This document shows positions 26,234 to 35,996 of a stretch of 64,000 bases of DNA, piece by piece. Source of the stretch: Vigna angularis (lineage: Eukaryota; Streptophyta; Magnoliopsida; Fabales; Fabaceae); contig NC_068980.1 in NCBI RefSeq assembly GCF_016808095.1, positions 5,180,501-5,244,500 of the forward strand, given 5' to 3'. Position numbers and translations under genes: made by a program. How positions within the stretch are numbered: the first letter of the stretch is position 1; each line of letters begins with the position of its first letter. The notes below the pieces were generated by a model. It was not told the origin of the DNA, ran no database searches, and saw only the letters and a program-made list of their open reading frames with translations.

Positions 26234-28495
26234 CTTTCAAATGTCAATGCCTTCTCTTTGCCCTGCAAGATTTCGATTTCCAGCTTCATCCCATTCTTCT
26301 TCCCTCTTTTTTTTTTGCTTTTTTTTTTTGTTTAGATTGTGTTTTAGTTTTCTGGAGTTGGCTTCCAAGGTTGCACTTGCATATTTAAATATAGATAGAT
26401 AGATAGATAGATAGATGCAGTGCGGTGTTTGAAAAGTGGACTTTGGAGTTCTGCAGTTAGAATTTGGTCTAATGGCTTCAACTCAACTCAAAATTCCAAC
26501 ACATTCTGAAAATCTGAAAAAAAGTATTTACATTATTATATCTGATGCATATCCATAGCATAATCCTATTAACAGTTCAGTTATTATTTTTCTACTTTTT
26601 AATCTCCAATAATTTTACTTTAGTTGTGAAATTACATCCTTTTTCTATACAATTTCATTTTAATTTATTCAATATTAATCAATAATATTTTATTTTTAAA
26701 ATTTTAACCTATAACAAGATGCCGCAAGTATCGTATTATAAAAAATTGATAACTGCTTTTTATGCAAGTTATATTTCTAATAAAACCCAATAAAAAAAAC
26801 AATGAGTATTATCCTCATTATTTTTGTTTGCACAATAATAAGTGTTGATAGTAGAGAACTCTACTCATCATGATTTTAAATTATATATAGAGAGAGTTAT
26901 AAATAGATAGATAGATAGGAATGTTATATACAATTATAATAATTTTCGTATATCTTATCAGAATACGAAAGGTTTGGCAAGTGATGTTTGTAAAATACAT
27001 TATTTTTTTAATTTGCAAAGGTGAGATTTTTTTTTTTTTTTTATATTGTGAAGAAATTGTTTCGTATAACATAATTCTGGTTTTTTTTCTAATTCATATT
27101 TAGGAGAGATGTTTTTTTATTTTTTTATTTTTTCTTTTTACTTTTTATTATTTTATCCAGTTAGTATAAGAGAAACACGTTTTTTTTTTTTGTAATTTTT
27201 TATCATACTTTTTAATCGAACAAAAAATTAATAAATTATAGAAGACATTAGTGCATGAGAAGCATATTTTTTGTATTTTTTATTTTATTTTTATGTTGTT
27301 TTATCATGGTTCTAAAGGGATGAATTTTTTTTTTATTTGTAATATTTATTTGTTTGATTATGTTGTTACTATTTATTTAAGTTTTTATGTGTTTATATTT
27401 TCGATTGCAATTTATTTGGTTCTACTATTTTGTTTGTGTAAGCAAAATCAATAATGTAATTATTATATATGGATTATTTTATACAAATAAATAGCATAAA
27501 CAAGTCTTAAATGAAATAACAGAAAATTAATTTAGCATAATAATATTGTTAAAAAATATAAAAGCATGATAGTTTATACTATAAAATAGTTTTTTTTTTC
27601 ATTCACATATTTTTTAGTCATGTTTGGTGAATTTATAAGAAAATTAAATGATTTCTATAATTACGTAATTGTATATTCTCATCATTGTTGTTATCTTTGT
27701 TTTTTTTATCTTTATCAATTTCATTGTCAAATCTTTGAGAACAGATAATATTTAATTGTATGAAGAGGATGGAAGATAATATCATAGCAAATTATAAATC
27801 GTAAATAGTTGAAGACATATAATGAATTGGAAAACAAATTTAATTGAAATGGTAAAATAGTATAAGTGTAAGCAACTTGATATGAAGATTGGGTTAACAT
27901 GTTATAATAATCTATAAAAGAGAAAGAAAGAAATAAAATGATTTATTAAACCAGTATAATTTTTATAATATTGTGGTCAGTATTTATCTATATTTCATCT
28001 CATATTTTTCTTTGAAGTTAATTTAAGTTTAATAAATTATTAAAAGTACATTATTGAAGGTCACATGTTTGCGTAACCCAACTCGATCAATTTGATGAAA
28101 TTTTACTATGGCAAAATATATTTAAAGGAGAAAAGTCTAAATCAATCAAACATTTAATTAAAACAAAAAATGTTGTTAATTATTGTCATAAAGAATTCAC
28201 AAAAATAGAAACAAAAGTGGTGTTAGTGAGACGGATATAATGTTGTGAAAATAAAATGTTATTATCATTTGATTGTAAGTGGTCAAACATATCATCTATT
28301 AGGTTAATTTAATAATTATTTGATATAAAACATAAAAGTAAAAATGTAATTGAAACATTAAACTTAAAATTTGACTTTGTTGATTATAAAAAAAAAAGTC
28401 AATAATGAGAAATCAAGATCTAAAATAATGTCTTTAGTGGTTAAAAACTCAATTGTTGAAAGGGGAGCAAGTTGATTAATAATGTATTTTTTTTT
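26234..28495. other. SMG8 upstream region and AT-rich intergenic DNA
   Basis: The first 200 bp are the SMG8 leader and promoter, pyrimidine/purine-biased, with a (TAGA)n tract at 26392-26416. Beyond about 26,500 the DNA is very AT-rich with long T runs and another GATA-type tract at 26903-26919. No gene is seen; the open frames at 26881-27454 are low-complexity. Confidence 0.6.
26392..26416. repeat. (TAGA)n microsatellite
   Basis: About six tetranucleotide units just upstream of SMG8, read directly from the sequence. Confidence 0.9.
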
Positions 28496-28561
28496 ATGAT
28501 GTTTCAGGTGTATTTAATTAACTTTTTTATGATGTTTCACGTGTATTTAATTAACTTTTTT
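28496..28561. repeat. Two 33-bp tandem repeats at the transposon insertion site
   Basis: Copies 28496-28528 and 28529-28561 differ at one position (CAGGTG versus CACGTG). A third, more diverged copy resumes at 34132 on the other side of the Mutator-like element. The element's target duplication is the last eight bases of copy 2 plus the first base of copy 3. Confidence 0.9.
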
Positions 28562-28562
28562 A

Positions 28563-28704
28563 GGTTTAAACTCTCATTTGGTCTTCATATTTGTATGTCA
28601 ATATTAAGTGGGTCATCATGTTTTTTTCGGTCTCAATCGGGTCCTTAAACTTGTTAAAATGAGCTAATTAAGCCCTCTCCGTTAATTTTTCAGTAACGTC
28701 GTTT
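28563..28704 (+). repeat. Left terminal inverted repeat of the MULE
   Basis: 142 bp, inverted relative to 33982-34123. Homology ends sharply after CAGTAACGTCGTTT at the inner end of both copies. TIRs of such elements usually carry the promoters of the internal genes. Confidence 0.93.
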
Positions 28705-28904
28705 ATCTTTGTTGAGGTGTAATCTATTTTAGTTGACGAGACATTGTTTATTAAATTTCATTGGTGTTGTGTTATGTGAATAGATTGCCACGTGTGATGT
28801 GTTAGCCGTAAAAGTTAATATTTAGAGAGAATCCTGATTTCGAAAGTGTTTAACATCTCCGTTTTCGTTAGGAAGAGTTGTGGAAGCAGTGTTGAAGTGA
28901 CGAA

Positions 28905-29521
28905 ATGTCTGATTGTTCTTCGTCTTGCAAATGCACAGGTTGGGGTTTTCAAAATAGCTCTGATAGTGGGAGTAGGTTGGGTGTAAAACCCAGTTGCTTT
29001 TGTGGGCGGCCTGCAGTCTTCCGCGTTGCCAGAACCCCTAAAAGCAAGGGCAAAAGATTTTGGGGTTGCCCTAACTTCAAGGTGAGTTTAATGGAAGCAG
29101 TTTTGTGAGTTATTGTATGGTTTTGATTTTCCAGAGGGTGAGAGTTTTGATTTCGGTGACGAGGGAGTGTGTGTTTTGTTGTTCCACAGGTTGGGAGTGA
29201 AGATTTCGTTGGATGCAACTTTTTTGAGTGGTGCACTGAAGAAGTAATTGATTCTCGAAATGTGGTGAATTTAGAAGACAGTAGTGCAAGTGCAAGGAAT
29301 GTAGTGCAAGTGCAAGGAATGAAGAAGTGGGTAGAAGTTTGATGAAGATGGAACAAAGTGTGATGAAGATGGAAGAAAGAGATGGTGAAAAGCTGAGAAT
29401 TGGGTGTTTGGAGAAAAGTGTAGTTATTTTGGAGAAAAGGATGAAGGTTTTAATGGGCATGGTGTTTGTTACATGTGTTTTTAATGTAATTGTGATATCA
29501 ATGTTGATGAAACTTGGTTGA
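28905..29521 (+). pseudogene. GRF-type zinc-finger passenger gene of the MULE, frameshifted
   Basis: Exon 1 is 28905-29081 and exon 2 starts at 29190 (GT-AG, phase 0). The N-terminal half has the GRF zinc-finger signature: CFCGRPAVFRVARTP, then GKRFWGCPNFK, and after the intron GCNFFEW. A perfect 20-bp tandem duplication (29281-29300 and 29301-29320) shifts the frame, so the protein as read stops at 29342 after 109 residues. In the shifted frame the sequence continues open to 29521, with a Lys/Glu-rich coiled-coil-like stretch followed by a hydrophobic segment (MVFVTCVFNVIVISMLM). That is the usual layout I recall for small GRF proteins in legumes, so the duplication most likely broke a gene of about 170 residues. 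It sits just inside the left TIR in the position of MuDR's second gene. Function in the transposon is unknown. Confidence 0.8.
29281..29320 (+). repeat. Perfect 20-bp tandem duplication in the GRF gene
   Basis: Two identical adjacent 20-mers beginning GTAGTGCAAG. Because 20 is not a multiple of three, the second copy changes the reading frame of the downstream coding part. Confidence 0.97.
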
Positions 29522-31557
29522 TGAAAGTAGATGAAAGTAGGTTTATATGAATGTAATTTGATCTTTGGAAGGATGTTTGGAATAGAATGTTGTTGTCTGC
29601 CTGTTTTAAATATAAAGTTGACTTCTTAATATTGTCTTATTTGATTAATGTAATTTTATATGGGTTGCTGTTGTTAAAGGAAGTGCAAAGGTAACATCAG
29701 AAAGCAACTTTGTTAAACATCATAAACATATGATAACGACATGAATAAAAAATGGATTTCATTATCATTTAACAAAAAAACCTTATATGAACTTTGTCTT
29801 ACTCAATGCATAAGATAACAAAACAAACCTGATGTTAACATAACAAAAGAAACCTGATATCATTACTTCATCAATCTTACTCAGTCAATAACATAAGAAA
29901 ATAAACCTGATATTACTTCTTCAATAGAAATTACACCAAATATGTCTTCATGAAGTACACATAGACCAAAACAAAAGTTATACTACATTGTCTTCATCAC
30001 TAAATATGTCTTGAGCAATACACATTACAAAAAAAAAACTAATAATACATTGGTCCTTCATCAGTACAGATTAAATAACGTTTGGAGAAGGACATTCAGC
30101 TGACTCCTGAGAAATAGGCACATCTCTTGGTGAAGGGATTGTGAGTTGTGTTTGTTGAGTAGGTTGATTAGTAGACACATCTGGTGAAGGCACAGATTGT
30201 GTTGTAGGTCGTTGTGGACATGTTTTTTTTGTTGTGTCCAAGTTGTTTGCAGACAACACAAATTTTTTTGCTCCCACCCTTTCTTAATTCAGTGTCATTC
30301 TTCTTCAACTCCCAAGGCTCTAGTCTTCGTTTTTTCTTGGGTCTTCCTGGCATTGTCCTCTTCTTTGGGGGTAACACATCTGGATATGAAGTTATGTCCC
30401 AAACAAGTTGACCATTAATAGGATAAATGATGGTGCTGTAGGTCTCTTCATAAGTAGACTTCCTAAACCAATGACCAATGTAGTCTTCTGCATTTAAATT
30501 CAAGAATTTCATTGCAGTTATTGCGTGAGTGCAAGGAATTCCAGTTATTAACCACTTTCTACAACTGCAGTCCTTGTTTTCAATATTGACAACAAATTGC
30601 TCCCCAAATTGTGAAATGTGTAAGACTTCAAATAATTGATTTGATGACCATCTGTCATGAGCACAAAAATGAAAACACAGTTAGCAACATGTTGTTAATG
30701 ATTATCAGAAATTAAATGTGGGTGTGAACTTACCTTGGTAACCAATATTTGGTTAACCATGACTGCTTTTCGAATCTGTTGAGAACCTTAGGGCACACAG
30801 AACCTTGATACAAACCCATTTTTGTCCTGTTCGTAGCCCATCTCTTCATGATGTAAACCCTAATGTCTTCTAACATATTGATAAGTGGCTTACACCAACT
30901 ACTAACTAGCACACTGTTGAACCCCTCACATATGTTGTTGACAAGAGTGTCAGATTGTGATCTAGGACTGAATATAGATCTTGACCAAAACTTGGGAGAT
31001 TAAAATGTCAATAAATATAAAATGTCAAAGCAAATATAACAGTAAAAGCACAATAAGGTTTGGAGAAAAGTGATTACATACCTAGGTGGAATTGTAATCA
31101 AGTATTTAAATGCGTCTACATTTATCACTTCAATTTTCCTCATTTCAGCCTCACATAGTTGTGGATATGTGGCTGTTGTTGCCCTCCACATCATACGTTT
31201 AAGCTCTTTTCCAGGAAATTTCTTTCTGAAGTTGGAATGCAAATGTCTAACACAAAATCTTTGGTCTACCCTAGGTAGAAGATCTTGAATTGCAGACAAA
31301 AGTCCCTCCAATTTCAAATACTAATGTCAGCTGACTTATTTGTGATGTAGGTTGTAATTAACATTTGTTATGAGTGACTGACCTTTTGTTGGTCTGAAAT
31401 AAATGTACATGCTCCACAAACAGCTTCCTCACCAAGGTCTGCAATGAGAAGCTCCAAAAACCAAGTTCAGGAGTCTTTGTTTTCTACCTCAACAACAACA
31501 TATGCAATGGGAAGAATTTGTTCATTTCCATCTCTTCCAACTGCTGTTAGTAACTCC

Positions 31558-31977
31558 TGTGACACCCGGGCACGGAGACGAGGGCGGGGAGTGACGCCGG
31601 TGCAAGAAGCATGGTGCAGGGGGCACAGACAAGGAGCGGCTCCTGGCAGCTTCGGGTGGAAGGGGTACATGGACGAATCGGACATACACCGGAATGAGAG
31701 GGATCTGGAGACTGTGTAGGTATGGGACTATACAGTTGAAGGATATCTTAAAGGAATTGATTTGACTACTCATATCACCAAAATGCATTTACTTTTCGGT
31801 AGCCTGACCCATAAGAACTCCATGGTTAAGCGTGCTTAGCTTGGAGTAATTCTGGGATGGGTGACCTTCTGGGAAGTTTTCCCGGAAAGTGTGCGAGTGA
31901 GGACAAAGCACACTGGAAAGCCTGGTGGTGATCTGTGGGGGCAGTCGATGGTCCCTGCGAGTTGCCGGGACGTTACA
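31558..31977 (+). repeat. TRIM 5' LTR
   Basis: 420 bp with TG...CA ends. The 5S-like stretch is complete here, including the box C-like GGATGGGTGACC. Confidence 0.94.
31808..31882 (+). other. 5S rRNA-derived domain in the TRIM LTR
   Basis: The segment CCCATAAGAACTCC, GTTAAGCGTGCTT, then GGATGGGTGACCTTCTGGGAAGT matches the 3' two thirds of plant 5S rRNA, including the internal RNA polymerase III promoter boxes. It is part of the LTR and not a ribosomal gene: the 5' third is missing and the 3' end is diverged. Confidence 0.9.
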
Positions 31978-32048
31978 GATGGTATCAGAGCCTAGCCTCT
32001 CCCAGTACGGTGTGGTTCGAGGACGAACCAAGCGGAAGCTGGTGGGCA

Positions 32049-32422
32049 TGTGACACCCGGGCACGGAGACGAGGGCGGGGAGTGACGCCGGTGCAAGAAG
32101 CATGGTGCAGGGGGCACAGACAAGGAGCGGCTCCTGGCAGCTTCGGGTGGAAGGGGTACATGGACGAATCGGACATACACCGGAATGAGAGGGATCTGGA
32201 GACTGTGTAGGTATGGGACTATACAGTTGAAGGATATCTTAAAGGAATTGATTTGACTACTCATATCACCAAAATGCATTTACTTTTCGGTAGCCTGACC
32301 CATAAGAACTCCATGGTTAAGCGTGCTTAGCTTGGAGTAATTCTGGGATGAAGCACACTGGAAAGCCTGGTGGTGATTTGTGGGGGCAGTCGATGGTCCC
32401 TGTGAGTTGCCGGGGCGTTACA
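32049..32422 (+). repeat. TRIM 3' LTR with 46-bp deletion
   Basis: 374 bp, nearly identical to the 5' LTR. A 46-bp segment is missing right after CTGGGATG (32350/32351), which removes the end of the 5S-like domain including most of the box C equivalent. Confidence 0.93.
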
Positions 32423-33981
32423 ACTCCCCTCCATACTTGCCTTTCAAAAAGCATCCATCTAATCCAATGATGGGTCTACAACTAACTAAGCTATCTTTGC
32501 ATGCTTTCAAGCATACATAAATTCTATTGAATATACACTCTTCATTACTATTTTCAACTTTTATTTTGACTGTTGAACCAGGATTTGCTCTCAGAAGTTC
32601 ATGACCATAATCATAGATTCTTCTATATTGTTCCTTGAATGACCCCTCAACATTATCTTTTGTCATGGCTCTTGCCCTAAAAGCCATATTTCTAGAGATT
32701 CCTACATTCCATTTCCTACTTACTTTGTCCCTAATGTCCATCACCTTCATATTAGGGTTCTCTCTGACAGATTTTACCATCCTTTGACTCAACCACTTAG
32801 AAGTCATCAACTTCACATTACAAATTGTACTACAACTATGATCATCAATAACTTTTCTTAGCTGCCATGACTTGGCAGCTGACCTGTAGGCACAATAAGC
32901 ATACCATTTGCATTTACCCTAGCTCCCCAAACATTTTACAGCAACCCTCCTTTTGTCATTCTTCATGAATTTCAAATTTCTTCCATTACTCAGTGCATAA
33001 GTCCTAATGGCCTCTGTAAATTCCTTTTTCTCAGTGAAATAGGTTCCCACTTTCCATTTATAATCCGTCAAACTTTTAGGCATGCTAAATGTGGGAAACA
33101 AAGTTCTCCGAATGGAATCATCATCGTCCTCACTATCTGGACCACTATCCAACTCATCTGACACCCACTCAGTGTCAGACAAGCCACGAACATCATGCAT
33201 GGAATCACTATCAGTTGTCCTTGATGACTCACCTATTGGACTGTCAGGTTGTTCTTCCCTCACATTTCGTTTCAAACTACCAATGTCACACTCAATGGTG
33301 CCATCAACTAGACTTTCTTCACTCACATACTCATCTACATCTTCATCCTCACCATGTTCACTCACAGACTCATCCTCACCATCATCTCCAGCCTCTTCAT
33401 TCTCACCATCATCTCCAGCCTCATCCTCACCCTCATCATCAGCCACATGATCATCCTCAATCTCATCCTCTTCTACATCTTGCAGCTCAAAATCATTTAC
33501 ATCATGTACCTCAACCTCCTCTACATCATGTACTTCACCATCCTCCACATGTTCAATTTGTTTTGCAACTTCACAGTCACCCTCCTTCAATTCTGTTCCA
33601 ACTTGAGCCTCAACCTTAGCCTCACAGTGACCCTCCTCCATTTCTGTTCCAACTTCAGGGTGAACATCAGCCTGACCCTCACCCTCAACCTCATCCTTAC
33701 AGTGACCCTCCTCCACTGCAACGTGATTGTCTTCGTCTTTGCAAATATTTTACAAAGCCCTAATTCTCACACTCACTCACCCCAGCAAAATCCCTAACTC
33801 ATGAAATTCCTAATTCCCATTTCATTTTTTCTGTTTAACTTAAAAAAAAGCCAATCAACAGCAAAATCCCTCATTCCCTGCCACGTATATTTATTTTTTT
33901 CTTTTTTTTCAAATAACTATTATCCACGTATTTAAATATTTTAAACTGAGTTCATTGTCTGTGCACCACGTAATCAAAGGC

Positions 33982-34123
33982 AAACGACGTTACTGAAAAA
34001 TTAATGGAGATGGCTTAATTGACTCATTTTAACAAGTTTAAGGACCCGATTGAGACTGAAAAAAACATGATGACCCACTTGAGATTGACACACAAATATG
34101 ATGACCAAATAAGGGTTTAAACC
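33982..34123 (-). repeat. Right terminal inverted repeat of the MULE
   Basis: 142 bp ending in GTTTAAACC, inverted partner of 28563-28704. The transposase reads inward from here. Confidence 0.93.
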
Positions 34124-34132
34124 ACTTTTTTA

Positions 34133-35177
34133 TGATGTTTCAAGTGTCTTGAATAACTAGGCTTTAACTCATTAATGAATATGTTAAAATGCAAGACAAA
34201 AAATGTTGGCTTATCGTTTTAATTTATTATGTTAAATTATAATTGATTAAAAATACCAATAACATGTTTTTGTATATAAATGAGTATTGTCTCCATTATG
34301 TTTTGAATAAGTGTAATCTAGAACTTTAATTTGTGAAGCAACAAAGGCCAGGAAGTATTTTTGGAGAATAAAGAACCTTAATACTTGGAAATCAAGACAA
34401 GAAGTCTTCAAGCATGGTTGGATGTAGTTAAGTGGTAACTTATTCTGATTTTAGTGTGAGATTCTCACTTGAGATATTTTCGTTTCTTTACATTCGTTGT
34501 AAATTTGATGATTGCTATGTGCACTTGTTGTGTAAGAAAATAACAAGGGTGATTCATAATCATTCTGGTTAGAGGTTAAGATTTCATAGGTAAACTTGTA
34601 TATATGTAAACTCTACATTATTATAGTAAAAATCCTTCAAAACTCAGGTTGTTTAGAAGAAGACTGTCTCGAGATAGATTCTATTGAGTCGAACCAATAT
34701 AAAACTCTTAGTATGAATCTTGCTTTATTTTCTTTACTTGGTTTTCACATTTTTGAAAGATTGAAAAAGTTCATTTAAATAAGCTATTATACATTGTTTT
34801 TTAAATATGGAAAGATCAATTTTTTAAATCCAATTTACCCTATTTTATTTGCGATATATTGGTTTTAACAATTCTAACATTAATAACTAAGTAAATGTAT
34901 GTCTTGCAATCCTAAATCCTAAATCCATGGTGATAAAAGTAACATATTTTGTTTTTTATTGAAGACTACTTCACCGTCTAGAACACAATAAATACATATT
35001 AATATAGTTAAGTTCTAACTATATTTTGATATGTAAATTCAATCAATAATAATATATACATCACATGTAACTCATGTATTAGTCATTAATAATTTTTTAA
35101 TAAAAGTTAAAATATATTAGCCATTAATAAATTCTTAATAAAAAGTTAAAATATATTTGAGCACGTTGAAGTATAAC
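34133..35177. other. Intergenic region between MULE and CACTA-like element
   Basis: AT-rich. A direct repeat of about 35 bp (CATTAATAAWTTYTTAATAAAA type, then AGTTAAAATATATT) occurs twice at about 35083-35158. No gene is recognised. Confidence 0.55.
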
Positions 35178-35180
35178 ATT

Positions 35181-35993
35181 CACTAATATAAAAACAGCGT
35201 GCAACGTCGAATATTTTTGGCCTTTCACGTCGAATTCGAGAACGACATCATATCGGGAGACACGTTAATTTAACGTTGAATTCTGTCAATATAAGAATTC
35301 GAGAACGACATCATATCGGGAGACGTTAATTTAACGTTGAATTTTGTCAATATACAATGCTAATCAATTTTTTTAATTTTTTTTAATTAATTGTAATCCT
35401 TTTTTATAACTCTACGAGACGTGAAAAGCAAAACTATGAACGGTAATATAAGATCAACAACAAATAACAATAACAAACAACAAACAAGTTCAATCAAACA
35501 ACAACAACAAACAAGTTCAACAAAAAAAAACAACAAACAAGTTTAACAAATAAGTTATTCAAAACGAAAACGAAAACTAACCTTCAAAAGGTGGGTTCAT
35601 CGGAATAAAGTGTTGCCACTTGTGAGAGAGAAAACAGAATGCGTCTATGAAGGACAAGAACACGAAAATAATCGGTGAAAACAAACGAAGATTATATGTG
35701 ATGATCGTCAAACTTCGTTCAAGAAAAGTTTGAGATAAGAGGGTCACGTGCATTAAGATAAAGTGAATGAATTTTCAATCTCCCGCTCAAATTTTTATTG
35801 AATTCACTAACCTATTAACGTCTAACGCTGAGGCATTCGATGATTTTTTTTATCCTTTTACGTCGAATTATAATTCTAAACGAAGTTTAATAATTGCATT
35901 TATTTACAAAATTGTCACCGATCATTTTTAATGTTGACTATTGAGTGGTTAGACGTTGAATGTGTGACATTATACGCTATTTTTGCACTAGTA
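35181..35993. mobile_element. Small non-autonomous CACTA-like transposon, 813 bp
   Basis: The left end reads CACTAATATAAAAACAGCGT. The right end, inverted, reads TACTAGTGCAAAAATAGCGT. They match at most positions and share the CACTA signature, with one change at the outermost right base. A 3-bp target duplication ATT (35178-35180, 35994-35996) fits the superfamily. Subterminal copies of ACGTYGAA lie near both ends (for example 35228-35235 and 35951-35960), as expected for transposase-binding repeats. There is no transposase. The interior has a 63/60-bp tandem duplication and an AAC-rich stretch. Confidence 0.55.
35232..35354. repeat. Tandem duplication (63 bp + 60 bp) in the CACTA-like element
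   Basis: Copies start GAATTCGAGAACGACATC at 35232 and 35295. The second lacks three bases (CAC) of the first and has one further substitution. Confidence 0.92.
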
Positions 35994-35996
35994 ATT

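Larger units (their letters stand above)
31558..32422 (+). mobile_element. Cassandra-type TRIM retrotransposon with 5S-derived LTRs, 865 bp
   Basis: Two direct LTRs (31558-31977, 420 bp; 32049-32422, 374 bp) start TGTGACACCC and end GTTACA. They flank a 71-bp interior. Immediately after the first LTR is TGGTATCAGAGC (31980-31991), complementary to the 3' end of initiator tRNA-Met, the usual Cassandra primer site. The target duplication ACTCC (31553-31557 and 32423-32427) is perfect. The LTRs contain 5S rRNA-like sequence, the defining Cassandra feature. The element encodes nothing and must be mobilised by another retrotransposon. Apart from a 46-bp deletion in the second LTR I count only three substitutions between LTRs, so insertion was recent. 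It interrupts the MULE transposase. Confidence 0.95.
30071..33716 (-). pseudogene. MULE (mudrA-like) transposase, multiply disrupted
   Basis: Minus-strand frames give, in order, an acidic repetitive N-terminus, the MuDR N-terminal domain, and the MULE DDE core (IGLDGCFLKG at about 32450-32480, TFISDQQK near 31390). Further on come a conserved segment around 30735-31317, a SWIM-type zinc finger (CSCRKWLITGIPCTHAI near 30540-30590) and a CCHC knuckle with a proline-rich tail. It encodes a cut-and-paste transposase acting on the TIRs. Four defects are visible: no ATG at the head of the open frame (which opens at a GTG at 33716), an in-frame TAG at 32919-32921, a TRIM inserted right after the first catalytic Asp motif, and a frameshift at a T8 run (30223-30230) that splits the CCHC knuckle. 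The coding is interrupted by introns near 31083-31383 and 30660-31082. The element cannot make a functional enzyme. Confidence 0.88.
28563..34123. mobile_element. MuDR-like (MULE) DNA transposon, 5,561 bp, complete ends, inactivated
   Basis: Terminal inverted repeats of 142 bp (28563-28704 and 33982-34123) start GGTTTAAAC and match with only scattered differences. They are flanked by a perfect 9-bp target duplication ACTTTTTTA (28554-28562 and 34124-34132), the Mutator hallmark. Inside, a transposase pseudogene runs leftward from the right end and a GRF zinc-finger gene runs rightward from the left end. This is a convergent layout like that of maize MuDR. A TRIM retrotransposon is nested at 31558-32422. 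The interval 29522-30070 between the convergent genes is AT-rich and holds nothing I recognise. Confidence 0.95.

Noticed and set aside
25754..26402. Arg-rich and other frames over SMG8 exon 1
   Set aside because: GC-rich repetitive codons of the SMG8 N-terminus leave other frames open; only the MEQRNPSP frame joins the conserved next exon.
28496..28561. CRISPR-like or regulatory repeat array
   Set aside because: Plant DNA with adjacent direct repeats without spacers; explained as a small tandem array at a transposon target site.
31808..31882. A 5S rRNA gene
   Set aside because: Only part of the 5S sequence is present, with changes, and it sits inside a retrotransposon LTR.
31444..32279. 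Near-identical 72-95-codon frames occurring twice on both strands
   Set aside because: They lie in the two LTRs of the TRIM, which has no coding capacity; the duplication is the LTR pair.
33082..33797. Long plus-strand frames rich in Ser, His or Leu
   Set aside because: They are antisense to the acidic, repetitive N-terminal part of the MULE transposase; the repeats keep several frames open.
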